47,549 nt of DNA, taken from positions 1 through 47,549 of the forward strand of contig NZ_LGEA01000112.1 of assembly GCF_001280065.1 (NCBI RefSeq). The letters run 5' to 3'. Below, in pieces: positions 24,048 through 33,180 of the stretch (position 1 is the first letter of the stretch; each line of letters starts with the position of its first letter). The stretch comes from Streptomyces sp. NRRL B-1140 (lineage in GTDB: Bacteria; Actinomycetota; Actinomycetes; Streptomycetales; Streptomycetaceae). Under the pieces are notes generated by a model. It was given only the letters and a program-made list of their open reading frames with translations. It was not told where the DNA came from and searched no databases. The position numbers and the translations under genes are program-made.

Positions 24048-25865
24048 TTACTCCACCGTCACCGACTTGGCCAGGTTCCGCGGCTTGTCGATGTCCCTGC
24101 CCAGGACCAGAGCCACGTGGTACGCCAGGAGCTGGAGCGGGATGCCCATGAGGATCGGGTCCAGCTCGTCCTCGTTCTTGGGGACGACGATCGTCTCGTC
24201 GGCCTTCTCCTGGGGCTGGTGGGCCACGGCGAGGATCTTGCCGCTGCGGGCCTTGATCTCCTCCATGGCGGCGCGGTTCTTCTCCAGCAGGTCGTCGTCG
24301 GGGACGATCGCGACCGTCGGCAGGGCCGGCTCGATCAGGGCCAGCGGGCCGTGCTTGAGCTCCGAGGCGGGGTAGGCCTCGGCGTGGATGTAGGAGATCT
24401 CCTTGAGCTTCAGGGAGGCCTCGCGGGCCACGGGGTAGCCCCGGACACGGCCGATGAAGAGCATCGAGCGGGCGTCGGCGAACTGCTGGGCCAGCTTCTT
24501 GACCTCCTCCTCCAGCTCCATGATCTCGGCGATCTGCGCGGGCAGCTTGCGCAGACCCTCGATGATCCGCTTGCCGTCGCGGACCGACAGGTCGCGGGTG
24601 CGGCCGAGGTGGAGGGCGAGGAGGGCGAAGGCCACCGTGGTGTTGGTGAAGCACTTGGTGGAGACGACGCAGACCTCGGGGCCGGCGTGCACGTAGATGC
24701 CGCCGTCCGCCTCGCGGGCGATGGCCGAGCCGACCACGTTCACCACGCCCAGGACGCGCGCGCCCTTGCGCTTGAGCTCCTGCACGGCGGCCAGCACGTC
24801 GTAGGTCTCGCCGGACTGGGAGACGGCGACGTAGAGGGTGTCGGGGTCGACGACCGCGTTGCGGTAACGGAACTCCGAGGCCGGCTCCGCGTCGGCGGGG
24901 ATGCGGGCCAGCTGCTCGATCATCTGGGCGCCGATCATGCCCGCGTGGTACGAGGTGCCGCAGCCGAGGATCTTCACGCGGCGGATCCGCCGGGCCTCGC
25001 GGGCGTCCAGGTTCAGGCCGCCCAGGTGCACGGTGGAGAAGCGGTCGTCGATGCGGCCGCGCAGCACGCGGTCCACGGCCTCGGCCTGCTCGTGGATCTC
25101 CTTGTGCATGTACGTGTCGTGGCCGCCCATGTCGTAGGAGGCGGCCTCCCACTCCACGGTGGTGGGCTCGGCGGTGGTGCGGGTGCCCTCGGTGGTGTAG
25201 GTGCGGAAGTCGTCGGCCTTGAGGGTGGCCATCTCGCCGTCGTCGAGGGTGACGATCTGCCGCGTGTGGGAGACCAGCGCGGCGATGTCGGAGGCGACGA
25301 ACATCTCCTTCTCGCCGATGCCGAGGACGACCGGGGAGCCGTTGCGGGCGACGACGATCCGGTCGGGGAAGTCGGCGTGCATGACGGCGATGCCGTACGT
25401 GCCCTCGATCACCCGGAGGGTGTCGCGGACCTTGTCCTCCAGCTTGGTCGCCTGCGAGCGGGCGATGAGGTGGACGAGGACCTCGGTGTCGGTCTCGGAC
25501 AGGAACTCGACGCCGTCCGCCTCCAGCTTGCGGCGCAGGTCGGAGGCGTTGTCGATGATGCCGTTGTGGACGACGGCGACCTTGCCCTCGGCGTCCAGGT
25601 GCGGGTGCGCGTTCACGTCGGACGGAGCGCCGTGGGTGGCCCAGCGGGTGTGGGCGATGCCGGTCGTGCCCTTGAAGCGGGCCGGGACCTTCGCCTCCAG
25701 GTCGCGGACGCGGCCCTTGGCCTTGACCATCTTCAGGCGGCCGCTCGAAGGGGTGGTGACGACGATGCCCGCGGAGTCGTAGCCGCGGTACTCCAGGCGC
25801 TGGAGGCCCTCCAGGAGGAGGGGCGCGACGTCACGCTTGCCGATGTAACCGACGATTCCGCACAT
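24048..25865 (-). CDS. glmS: Glutamine-fructose-6-phosphate aminotransferase
   Basis: The 605-residue protein is of full normal length. Residue 2 is the nucleophilic cysteine of the class II glutaminase domain (MCGIVGYIG), supported by TRWATHGAPSDVNAHPH and HNGIIDN. Two SIS (sugar isomerase) domains follow, with CGTSYHAGMIG, SQSGETYDVL, SFTN-equivalent KCFTNTTVAFALLALH and SELKHGPLALI. The end LAKSVTVE carries the Lys that binds fructose-6-phosphate. It makes glucosamine-6-phosphate for peptidoglycan. No ribozyme-like leader is seen. The gene preceding it on the strand is the small unknown protein at 25878, 12 bases away. Confidence 0.97.
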   Translation of the reverse strand: MCGIVGYIGKRDVAPLLLEGLQRLEYRGYDSAGIVVTTPSSGRLKMVKAKGRVRDLEAKVPARFKGTTGIAHTRWATHGAPSDVNAHPHLDAEGKVAVVHNGIIDNASDLRRKLEADGVEFLSETDTEVLVHLIARSQATKLEDKVRDTLRVIEGTYGIAVMHADFPDRIVVARNGSPVVLGIGEKEMFVASDIAALVSHTRQIVTLDDGEMATLKADDFRTYTTEGTRTTAEPTTVEWEAASYDMGGHDTYMHKEIHEQAEAVDRVLRGRIDDRFSTVHLGGLNLDAREARRIRRVKILGCGTSYHAGMIGAQMIEQLARIPADAEPASEFRYRNAVVDPDTLYVAVSQSGETYDVLAAVQELKRKGARVLGVVNVVGSAIAREADGGIYVHAGPEVCVVSTKCFTNTTVAFALLALHLGRTRDLSVRDGKRIIEGLRKLPAQIAEIMELEEEVKKLAQQFADARSMLFIGRVRGYPVAREASLKLKEISYIHAEAYPASELKHGPLALIEPALPTVAIVPDDDLLEKNRAAMEEIKARSGKILAVAHQPQEKADETIVVPKNEDELDPILMGIPLQLLAYHVALVLGRDIDKPRNLAKSVTVE

Positions 25866-25877
25866 GTATACGTATTC

Positions 25878-26135
25878 CTAGCCGTAGACGATGCGCCGCA
25901 GCTGCCGGAGCGAGAGCTCCGGCGGGGCCACCGCGCGGTATTTGAGGTCCGCCCCGATCCGTTCGAAGATCTCCGCGTTGACCAGGCCCTGGGCCTGGAG
26001 CTCGCGGTGGCGGCGACGGACGTATTCCTCGGTCGTCTCGTCGAAGTAGGCGAGCACGTCCTGGATCACACGCAGCGCCTCGCCCCGGCCGAGGGCGGTG
26101 GACCGGTTCAGATGATCAACGAGTTCGTCGTGCAC
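25878..26135 (-). CDS. Small conserved protein upstream of glmS, unknown function
   Basis: The 85-residue soluble, helical, charged protein starts at GTG 26135 (MHDELVDHLNRS). It reads EALRVIQDVLAYFDETTEEYVRRRHRELQ, then AQGLVNAEIFERIGADLKYRAV, and ends LRQLRRIVYG. There is no Cys or membrane span. The pattern resembles short actinobacterial proteins of unknown role. Only 12 bases separate it from glmS, so the two are co-transcribed. No clear ribosome site is visible before the GTG. Confidence 0.65.
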   Translation of the reverse strand: MHDELVDHLNRSTALGRGEALRVIQDVLAYFDETTEEYVRRRHRELQAQGLVNAEIFERIGADLKYRAVAPPELSLRQLRRIVYG

Positions 26136-26306
26136 TCGCTAGATCTTGGGCCACCGGCGGCTCTTTCGCAAGAATTCTGCCCGATTTCGGGCAGACCCTT
26201 GTGGTGAGCTTTTGGGGGAACGTTGAACCTGTCATGAGTGGCTGTTCGTGATCCGTCCACCGGACGTCCGGGATCCCGTTGCCCGAGGCGTCGACTTTTG
26301 GACGCC

Positions 26307-27887
26307 ATGGACACTCCTCGTATGGGCGTACCCGAGCGGCTCGCCGAGCGCATGAGCATGGCCGAGCAGCACGAGTACCTGCGCGTGAAATTCTCCCGGC
26401 GCACGATGATCAGAGGCGGGGCCGTCACGCTCGGCGCCGTCGCGGGTGGCGCGTTCGTGCCCGGCGCCACCGCCCAGGCCGCCGTGCCGACGGCCCGCAC
26501 CGCCCCGGCGACCGCATCCGTCGACGGCGCTCTCGTCGCCCCCTTCGGCCGCCACCTCGCCTACGGCACCGACCCGCGCACGGAGATGACCGTCTCCTGG
26601 CAGGTCCCCGTCGCCGTCAAGAAGCCGTTCATCCGCATCGGCGCCCACCCCTGGGACCTCTCCCGCAAGATCGACGCCGAGGTCCGCACCCTCTTCACGC
26701 CCGCCGGAGTCGGCGCGAGCGGCAACCACACCCAGTACTACGTCCACGCCAGGCTGAGCCGTCTGAAGCCGGGCCGGACGTACTACTACGGCGTCGGCCA
26801 CCAGGGCTTCGACCCGGCCGCACCGCACCTCCTGGGCACCCTCGGCACCTTCACCACCGCCCCCGCGCACAAGGCGCCGTTCACCTTCACGGCCTTCGGC
26901 GACGAGGGCGTCAGCTACCACGCGCTCGCCAGCAACAGCCTGCTCCTCGGCCAGAACCCGGCCTTCCACCTGCATGCCGGTGACATCGCCTACGGCGACC
27001 CGACCGGCCAGGGCAGGACCGACGACACCGGCTTCGACTCCCGCGTCTGGGACCAGTTCCTCGCCCAGACCGAGTCCGTCGCCAAGTCCGTCCCCTGGAT
27101 GCCCGCCTACGGCAACCACGACATGGAGGCCTGGTACTCGCCCAACGGCTACGGCGGCGAAGAAGCCCGCTGGACCCTGCCCGACAACGGGCCCGACAAG
27201 AAGAACCTGCCGGGCGTCTACTCCTTCGTCCACGGCAACACGGCGATCATCTCGCTCGACGCCAACGACATCTCCTTCGAGATCCCGGCCAACCTCGGCA
27301 TCTCCGGCGGCACCCAGACCAAGTGGCTCGAGGCGCAGCTCAAGAAGTACCGCGCCTCCCACGACATCGACTTCATCGTCGTCTTCTTCCACCACTGCGC
27401 CTACTGCACCTCCACCTCCCACGCCTCCGAGGGCGGGGTCCGGCAGGAGTGGGTGCCGCTGTTCGAGAAGTACACCGTGGACCTGGTCATCAACGGCCAC
27501 AACCACCAGTACGAGCGCACCGACGTGATCAAGGGGAACAAGGTCGCCAAGAAGCTCCCGATCGGCGGCACGGCCTACCCCGAGACCGACGGCGTGGTCT
27601 ACGTGACCGCCGGTGCGGCCGGACGCAGCCTCTACGCGTTCAGCGCCCCGCTGTCCTACGAGGGCAACGAACACGACGTGGACTCCGTCGCCTCGTTCGT
27701 CAACGTCGAGGGCGGCAAGCAGAACGAGACCGTCGCCTGGTCCCGGGTGCGCTACCTCGACTACTCCTTCCTGCGCGTGGACGTCACCCCCGCGCCGAAG
27801 GGACGCCTGGCCACACTGACGGTGCGCGGCATCGCGGAGAGCGGTGACCAGGTCGACCACTTCACGGTGGCGCGGCGGGCCAAGTAG
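26307..27887 (+). CDS. Tat-exported purple-acid-phosphatase-like metallophosphoesterase
   Basis: The protein is 526 residues from ATG 26307 (MDTPRMGVPERLAE); later in-frame ATGs at 26322 and 26352 are possible. The twin-arginine signal SRRTMIRGG is at residues about 30-38, followed by a hydrophobic stretch and AQAA cleavage. A fibronectin-III-like N-domain follows (MTVSWQVPVAVKKPF to GTFTTAP). The catalytic domain carries the purple acid phosphatase motifs FGDEG, HAGDIAYGD, YGNHDME, FFHHCAYC and INGHNHQYER, which bind two metals. It hydrolyses phosphate esters outside the cell. The upstream sequence has a weak PHO-box-like pattern (see findings). Confidence 0.9.
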   Translation: MDTPRMGVPERLAERMSMAEQHEYLRVKFSRRTMIRGGAVTLGAVAGGAFVPGATAQAAVPTARTAPATASVDGALVAPFGRHLAYGTDPRTEMTVSWQVPVAVKKPFIRIGAHPWDLSRKIDAEVRTLFTPAGVGASGNHTQYYVHARLSRLKPGRTYYYGVGHQGFDPAAPHLLGTLGTFTTAPAHKAPFTFTAFGDEGVSYHALASNSLLLGQNPAFHLHAGDIAYGDPTGQGRTDDTGFDSRVWDQFLAQTESVAKSVPWMPAYGNHDMEAWYSPNGYGGEEARWTLPDNGPDKKNLPGVYSFVHGNTAIISLDANDISFEIPANLGISGGTQTKWLEAQLKKYRASHDIDFIVVFFHHCAYCTSTSHASEGGVRQEWVPLFEKYTVDLVINGHNHQYERTDVIKGNKVAKKLPIGGTAYPETDGVVYVTAGAAGRSLYAFSAPLSYEGNEHDVDSVASFVNVEGGKQNETVAWSRVRYLDYSFLRVDVTPAPKGRLATLTVRGIAESGDQVDHFTVARRAK

Positions 27888-27912
27888 CCGCGAGCGGGCT
27901 CGGCGGACGCGA

Positions 27913-27934
27913 CCGGAGCGGAAGGCGGCTCCGG
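27913..27934. terminator. Hairpin after metallophosphoesterase gene
   Basis: CCGGAGC and GCTCCGG form a 7-bp stem with an 8-base loop 25 bases after the stop codon. It is the first of two hairpins in the convergent interval. Confidence 0.5.
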
Positions 27935-27950
27935 CGGCGGCCTGCCGCGC

Positions 27951-28002
27951 AGACGGATGACGGGCACCCCGGAGGACCGTACTCCGGGGTGCCCGTCCGT
28001 CT
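27951..28002. terminator. Strong bidirectional terminator between phosphatase gene and desD
   Basis: CGGGCACCCCGGAG pairs with CTCCGGGGTGCCCG, and the stem continues through AGACGGA/TCCGTCT across a TGA bulge. This gives about 21 pairs in all with a 7-base loop. It ends just before the desD stop and so serves both convergent units. Confidence 0.88.
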
Positions 28003-28007
28003 CCGGG

Positions 28008-29777
28008 TCAGAAGCCCGCGATCGGGTTCTTCAGGTTGCCGACCAGCTGGAGGGCGCCCGACGGGTCGGACAGGTCCACCATCTGCTCGTTGTTGCGGAG
28101 CTGGAGGCGATTGAGGCAGGAGAGGGCGAACTCGGGGGCGAACATGTCGTACTGCTCGAACCGGTGGGCGAGTTCGGGCCTCGACTCCTGGTAGGCGCGG
28201 GTGACCTCCGCGACCGTGCGCCAGAAGTCGTCCTCCGCCAGGACCCCCTCCGAGGCGAGGTTCGCCGCGAGGAAGCGGAAGAAGCAGTCGAAGACGTCCG
28301 TGAAGATCGACAGGAGTTTCTTGTCCTCCGGGACCTCCACCCGCAGCCGCTCCACCGCCGGCGGCAGCACCGCGTCCGGGTCCATGACCGCGATCTCCTC
28401 GGCGATGTCCTTGTAGATCGCGCGCTGCACCACCCCGTCCTTCAGCACCAGGATGACGTTCTCGCCGTGCGGCATGAACACCAGGTCGTAGGCGTAGAAG
28501 CTGTGCAGGAGGGGCGTGAAGTAGGCCTGGAGGTAGCGGCGCAGCCACTCCTTCGGGGCGAGGCCCGACTGCTCGATCAGCGCGCCCGCGACGGACGCGC
28601 CGTCGTGGTCGACGTGGACCAGGGACGCCATGGTGGCCAGGGACTCGCCCTCGGCCAGCGACGGCACCGGGCTCTCCCGCCACAGCGCGGCGAGCATCTT
28701 GCGGTACGGCGAGTAGCGGTCCGTGGCCTGCTCGTACTCCAGGTGCCGGTAGCCGACGGCCGCGCGCTCCCGGATGATCGACAGGCCGGTGGACCGGAGC
28801 ACCGGGTCCCCCTCGATGAGCTGGGCCAGCCAGTCGTTGATCGCCGGGGTAGCCTCCATGTAGGCCGCCGACAGGCCGCGCATGAAGCCCATGTTGATGA
28901 CCGAGAGCGCCGTTTTGACGTAGTGCTTCTCGGGGCTGGTCCTGTTGAAGAACGTCCGGATGGACTGCTGGGCCAGGTACTCGTCGTCGCCCTCGCCCAG
29001 GCACACCAGGTGCCGGCGGGCCACCTCGGCCGCGAAGGTGACGCTGAGCTTGTTCCACCACTGCCAGGGGTGGACCGGGATGAGGAGGTAGTCGGCCGGG
29101 TCCAGGTCCTGCTCGCGCAGGACGCCGTGGAAGCGCTCGACGGTCTCCGCGCCCAGCTCCTCGCGCAGGAACGACTCGTACTCGATGCCGACACCGGCCG
29201 TGAACGCGGCACGCGACCGGTGCGCGGCCAGCCACACCAGGCGGACGGGGCTCGCCGTCTCCGGCGCGTAGCACAGGTACTCGTGAATGCCGAAGCCGAG
29301 CCGGCCGTTGTTGGCGACGAAGCAGGGGTGGCCCTCGGTCATGCCGGTCTCGATGGCCTGGAAGTCACCGCGGGCCAGTTCGGCCGCCGTGGTCTTCGGC
29401 TTGGTGAGCTTGTAGCAGGTGCCGGAGAGGGTGGAGGAGATCTCCTCCAGGTAGACCGGCAGGATCTCGTCGCTCAGACCGAGGGACTTCTGCAGCTCGA
29501 TGAAGAAGTCCAGCGCGGTAAGCGGGACCTCGGTGCCGTCCCGGTGGCGGGTGATCGACTCGGCGTCGACCTGCCAGTGGTCCAGGGCGCGACGGGTCGC
29601 GGAGAAGCGGTAGCTCGTCAGGCCGTCGTCGCTGCGGACGACATAACCCTCCCCGTCCTGCTCGGGGGTGATCAGCCGCTCGTGCGCGAACTCGGCGAGC
29701 GCTTTGCGGATCAGGAGGCGGTTGGCCCGCGCCCAGCGGTGGGGGGACAGATGCGCTACGGCGTCGGACAGGGTCAT
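28008..29777 (-). CDS. desD: Desferrioxamine synthetase DesD (NIS synthetase)
   Basis: The 589-residue protein starts at ATG 29777, overlapping the desC stop (ATGA). It is an IucA/IucC-type NRPS-independent siderophore synthetase. Visible hallmarks include EGHPCFVANNGRLGFG, IPVHPWQWWN, RTFFNRTSPEKHYVKTALS, and the FhuF-like C-terminal HGENVILVLKDG. It joins N-hydroxy-N-succinyl- or acetyl-cadaverine units head to tail with ATP and cyclises the trimer to desferrioxamine E or G1. Length and motifs are intact. It is the last gene of the des operon. Confidence 0.96.
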   Translation of the reverse strand: MTLSDAVAHLSPHRWARANRLLIRKALAEFAHERLITPEQDGEGYVVRSDDGLTSYRFSATRRALDHWQVDAESITRHRDGTEVPLTALDFFIELQKSLGLSDEILPVYLEEISSTLSGTCYKLTKPKTTAAELARGDFQAIETGMTEGHPCFVANNGRLGFGIHEYLCYAPETASPVRLVWLAAHRSRAAFTAGVGIEYESFLREELGAETVERFHGVLREQDLDPADYLLIPVHPWQWWNKLSVTFAAEVARRHLVCLGEGDDEYLAQQSIRTFFNRTSPEKHYVKTALSVINMGFMRGLSAAYMEATPAINDWLAQLIEGDPVLRSTGLSIIRERAAVGYRHLEYEQATDRYSPYRKMLAALWRESPVPSLAEGESLATMASLVHVDHDGASVAGALIEQSGLAPKEWLRRYLQAYFTPLLHSFYAYDLVFMPHGENVILVLKDGVVQRAIYKDIAEEIAVMDPDAVLPPAVERLRVEVPEDKKLLSIFTDVFDCFFRFLAANLASEGVLAEDDFWRTVAEVTRAYQESRPELAHRFEQYDMFAPEFALSCLNRLQLRNNEQMVDLSDPSGALQLVGNLKNPIAGF

Positions 29778-30325
29778 ACGGCTACTCCTCGGGCGGCCAG
29801 GAACTGTGCACGCGTGCAGAAGCTCAGCAGGGCGCGCTTCTCCGGCTTGTTGATCTCGCGCTCGGCCACGAAGCCGACGGCCTCGTTGAGCGCGTGGACG
29901 GCCTTGTTGCTCACGTCGGGCTCCACCACGACCCGGCGGGTGCGCGGGTCGGCGAACAACTCGTCCATCACGGTGGTGATGACGGCCTTGGTGAAGCCGT
30001 GGATCGGCCGGTCGGTCGGCGCGACCAGGAAGTGCATGCCGACGTCGCCGGGCTCCGGGTCGTACAGGCCGACCAACTCCACGTACCGGGGGTCGTACTT
30101 CTCCATCAGGAACGCCGGGCGGCCCTCGTGCAGACCGAGGTAGGCGTCGTGGTGCTCGTGCGCGGCGATCCGCATGTACTCGCGCTCGACGTCCTGGAGT
30201 CCGGCGTCCTGCATCATCCAGTAGGCCGCCTTGGGGTGGGTGACCCAGGAGTGCAGCAGCCCGGCGTCCTTCAGTGGGTCGAGGGGACGGACGGTGAGCG
30301 TTCCGATACCGGTGGCGGCGCTCAT
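29774..30325 (-). CDS. desC: N-hydroxycadaverine acyltransferase DesC
   Basis: The 183-residue protein of the IucB/GNAT fold overlaps desB (30322-30325) and desD (29774-29777) by four bases each. Features are [51 protein letters not shown] and [22 protein letters not shown], which together make the acyl-CoA site. It transfers succinyl or acetyl from CoA to N-hydroxycadaverine; the choice of acyl group sets the final desferrioxamine type. Confidence 0.95.
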   Translation of the reverse strand: MSAATGIGTLTVRPLDPLKDAGLLHSWVTHPKAAYWMMQDAGLQDVEREYMRIAAHEHHDAYLGLHEGRPAFLMEKYDPRYVELVGLYDPEPGDVGMHFLVAPTDRPIHGFTKAVITTVMDELFADPRTRRVVVEPDVSNKAVHALNEAVGFVAEREINKPEKRALLSFCTRAQFLAARGVAV

Positions 30326-31599
30326 ACGGCGAACTCCTGGAACGCGATCGTCTTCTCCACCGGGTAGTACTCGCTGCCGAGCAGCTCACGGATGATGTAC
30401 GCGTTCCGGTAGGGGCCCATGCCGAGGTCGGGGCTGGTGATGCTGTGGGTGTGGACCCCGGCGTTCTGCAGGAAGATCCCGCGGCCGGTGACGTCGATCG
30501 CGTAGTTGCGGGCGACGTCGAAGTTGCCGTGGGAGTCGTAGACCAGGCGGTCCTTGACCGGCGCGAGGAACTCGGGTTCGGCGTACTTGTAGCCCGTGGC
30601 CAGGACCAGGCCCTGCGACTGGAGCTCGAAGTCCTTGCCCTGCTCCTCCTGGCGGAAGCCGAGGGTGTACGTGCCGTTCTCGTAGCGCGCGCTGTTCAGC
30701 GAGGAGTTGGTGAGCAGCCGGGTGGGGACGGGGCCGCCGATGTTCTTCTGGTAGAGCAGGTCGAAGATCTCGTTGACGAGGTCGCCGTCGATGCCCTTGA
30801 ACAGGCCCTTCTGCTCGGCCGTGAGGCGGTAGCGGGTCGCCTCGGGCAGCTCGCGGAAGTAGTCGACGTACTCCGGGGACGTCATCTCCAGCGTGAGCTT
30901 GGTGTACTCCAGCGGGAAGAAGCGCGGGGAGCGGGTCACCCAGTTCAGCCGGTAGCCGTGGACGTCGATCTCGCTGAGCAGGTCGTAGTAGATCTCGGCC
31001 GCCGACTGGCCGGAGCCGACCAGGGTGATCGAGTCCTTCCTCTGCAGCTCCGCCTTGCCGGACAGGTAGCGGGAGTTGTGGAGGAAGTCGCCGCCCAGGC
31101 CCTGGCAGGCCTCGGGTATGTAGGGCGGGGTGCCGGTGCCGAGGACCAGGTGACGGGCCCGGTAGGTGTCTTTGGCGGTGGTCCGCACGACGTAGAGCTC
31201 GTCCTCGTACGTCACCTCGGCGACCGTCGTGCCGAAGCGGATGCTGCTCAGCTTGCCCGCGGCCCAGCGGCAGTAGTCGTCGTACTCGACGCGCAGCGGG
31301 TAGAAGTTCTCACGGATGTAGAACGAGTAGAGCCGGCCCTTCTCCTTCAGGTAGTTCAGGAAGGAGTACGGGGACGTCGGGTCGGCGAGGGTGACCAGGT
31401 CCGACATGAACGGCGTCTGGAGGTGGGCACCGTCCAGGAACATGCCCGCGTGCCACTCGAAGTCGGGCTTCGACTCCAGGAAGACGCCGTCGAGCTCGTC
31501 GATCGGCTCGGTCAGGCAGGCCAGGCCGAGGTTGAAGGGGCCGAGCCCGATGCCCACGAAGTCATGGATTCTGGTCGGGTTGTCAGGACGCGCGGTCAA
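30322..31599 (-). CDS. desB: Cadaverine N-monooxygenase DesB
   Basis: The 425-residue flavoenzyme is of the lysine/ornithine N-monooxygenase family. The FAD site is [13 protein letters not shown] near the N-terminus, the substrate-side motif is [21 protein letters not shown], the NADPH site is [15 protein letters not shown], and the family end motif is LATGYKY. It hydroxylates cadaverine with FAD, NADPH and O2. The start ATG at 31599 lies 17 bases inside desA, so translation is coupled. Confidence 0.96.
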   Translation of the reverse strand: MTARPDNPTRIHDFVGIGLGPFNLGLACLTEPIDELDGVFLESKPDFEWHAGMFLDGAHLQTPFMSDLVTLADPTSPYSFLNYLKEKGRLYSFYIRENFYPLRVEYDDYCRWAAGKLSSIRFGTTVAEVTYEDELYVVRTTAKDTYRARHLVLGTGTPPYIPEACQGLGGDFLHNSRYLSGKAELQRKDSITLVGSGQSAAEIYYDLLSEIDVHGYRLNWVTRSPRFFPLEYTKLTLEMTSPEYVDYFRELPEATRYRLTAEQKGLFKGIDGDLVNEIFDLLYQKNIGGPVPTRLLTNSSLNSARYENGTYTLGFRQEEQGKDFELQSQGLVLATGYKYAEPEFLAPVKDRLVYDSHGNFDVARNYAIDVTGRGIFLQNAGVHTHSITSPDLGMGPYRNAYIIRELLGSEYYPVEKTIAFQEFAV

Positions 31600-33025
31600 G
31601 GGACTCTCCCAGGTACTGCTCGGCGTGGCCGGCGATCAGGTCGAGGACGGCGGCGATGTCGGACGCCTGCGTCTCGGGATTGAGCAGGGTGAACTTCAGG
31701 TAGTGGCGGCCGCCGACCTTGGTGCCCGCGACGATGGCGTCACCGGAGGCGAACAGGGCCTTGCGGGCGTGGAGGTTGGCACGGTCGATCTCGGCGGGGT
31801 CGGTGACGGCCGCCGGGATGTAGCGGAAGACCAGCGTGGACAGGCTCGGCTCGACGACGACGTCGAAGCGCGGGTCGGCGGCGATCAGCTTCCAGCCCTC
31901 CCGGGCCAGCTCGCACACCTCGTCGAAGAGCCGGCCGATGCCGTCGGCGCCCATGGTCCGCAGCGTCATCCACAGCTTCAGGGCGTCGAAACGGCGGGTG
32001 GTCTGCAGGGACTTGTCGACCTGGTTGGGGATGCGCTCCTCGACCATGCGACGCGGGTTGAGGTACTCGGCGTGGTAGGTGGCGTGGCGGAGCGTGGCGG
32101 CGTCCCGCACCAGCACGGCCGAGGAACTCACCGGCTGGAAGAAGGACTTGTGGTAGTCGACGGTGACCGAGTCGGCCCGCTCGATGCCGCTGATGCGGTC
32201 CCGGTGCTTCAGTGAGGCGAGCAGGCCGCAGCCGTAGGCGGCGTCTACGTGCATCCAGGTGCCGAACTGCGCGCACAGCTCCGCGATCTCGGGCAGCGGG
32301 TCGATGGAGCCGAAGTCGGTGGTGCCGGCGGTGGCGACGACGGCCATGGGGACGAGGCCGTCCTTCGTGCAGCGCTCCAGCTCGCGGGCGAGGGCGACGG
32401 TCTGCATGCGCTTGTCGTGGTCGACGGGTATGGAGACCACGGCGTCCGGCCCGAGCCCGAGCAGCTTCGCGGACTTCTTCACGCTGAAGTGGCTGACCTC
32501 GGAGGCGAAGATGCGCAGGTCGCCGAGGTCGTTGCTCTTGGCCTCCTCGCGGGCCAGCAGCAGCGCCTGGAGGTTGGACTGGGTGCCGCCGGAGGTGAAC
32601 ACGCCGTCGGCGGCCGGGCCGAGGCCGATCCGATCGGTCGTCCAGTCGATCAGTTTCCGCTCGATGAGCGTGCCGCCGGCCGACTGGTCCCAGGTGTCCA
32701 GGGAGGAGTTCACGGCGGACAGGACGGCCTCACCGAGCACGGCCGGGATGACGACCGGGCAGTTCAGGTGGGCCAGGTAGCGGGGGTGGTGGAAGTAGAT
32801 CGCGTCCCGGAGGTAGACGTCCTCCAGTTCGTCGAGCACCGCGGTGGTGTCGTGCAGCGGCTGGTCGAGGTCGATCTCGTCGATGCGGGGGGAGAGGGCG
32901 TCGACGCTGATGCCGGTGAACGGCCGGTCGGTGGCGGCGAGTTTGGCGGCCACCCGCTCGACTCCTTCGGTCACGGAGCGGCGGTACTGCTCCGCGGTGG
33001 TGTCGTTGAGCAGGTGCGAGCGCAT
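31583..33025 (-). CDS. desA: Lysine decarboxylase DesA (group II PLP enzyme)
   Basis: The protein is 480 residues from ATG 33025 ([12 protein letters not shown]), with CGGAGG about 8 bases upstream. The group II PLP decarboxylase family is shown by [42 protein letters not shown], and the Schiff-base lysine K293 in DYHKSFF. It turns lysine into cadaverine, the diamine precursor of desferrioxamine. It is the first gene of the desABCD operon. An iron box begins about 65 bases before the start codon. Confidence 0.96.
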   Translation of the reverse strand: MRSHLLNDTTAEQYRRSVTEGVERVAAKLAATDRPFTGISVDALSPRIDEIDLDQPLHDTTAVLDELEDVYLRDAIYFHHPRYLAHLNCPVVIPAVLGEAVLSAVNSSLDTWDQSAGGTLIERKLIDWTTDRIGLGPAADGVFTSGGTQSNLQALLLAREEAKSNDLGDLRIFASEVSHFSVKKSAKLLGLGPDAVVSIPVDHDKRMQTVALARELERCTKDGLVPMAVVATAGTTDFGSIDPLPEIAELCAQFGTWMHVDAAYGCGLLASLKHRDRISGIERADSVTVDYHKSFFQPVSSSAVLVRDAATLRHATYHAEYLNPRRMVEERIPNQVDKSLQTTRRFDALKLWMTLRTMGADGIGRLFDEVCELAREGWKLIAADPRFDVVVEPSLSTLVFRYIPAAVTDPAEIDRANLHARKALFASGDAIVAGTKVGGRHYLKFTLLNPETQASDIAAVLDLIAGHAEQYLGESLDRAS

Positions 33026-33089
33026 GTGCGGGTCCTCCGGTGGGGACAGTCCGGTGCGGGACAAGGTGGGCTGGTCTCCGGCGTCCAAC

Positions 33090-33108
33090 TTAGGTAAGCC
33101 TAACCTAA
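33090..33108 (-). promoter_or_regulatory. Iron box (DmdR1/DtxR-type operator) before desA
   Basis: On the minus strand the sequence is TTAGGTTAGGCTTACCTAA, one base off the DmdR1 iron-box consensus TTAGGTTAGGCTCACCTAA as I recall it. With iron bound, the repressor shuts off desABCD; under iron starvation the operon is expressed. Confidence 0.93.
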
Positions 33109-33125
33109 GTCGATCAGTCTCGTCG

Positions 33126-33160
33126 CGTGCCCTGCCGTGACTGTGGTCACGTGTGGCACG
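33126..33160 (-). terminator. Nested hairpin after siderophore-interacting protein gene
   Basis: CGTGCC and GGCACG pair outside, and CGTGAC and GTCACG pair inside with a TGTG loop. The structure lies between the stop of the FAD protein gene and the desA promoter, so it likely separates the two transcription units. Confidence 0.6.
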
Positions 33161-33180
33161 TCGGGCGGACGGGGCCACGG

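Noticed and set aside
25866..26135. A glmS ribozyme or riboswitch upstream of glmS
   Set aside because: Only 12 bases separate glmS from the preceding gene, and no ribozyme-like fold is apparent; such ribozymes belong mainly to Firmicutes.
23985..26207. A 740-codon plus-strand frame opposite glmS
   Set aside because: Repetitive Val/Gly/Leu/Asp composition typical of antisense reading of a GC-rich gene; glmS on the minus strand is complete and canonical.
28008..33025. A non-ribosomal peptide or polyketide cluster around the des genes
   Set aside because: All siderophore genes are of the NRPS-independent class; no carrier, condensation or ketosynthase domains occur in the window.
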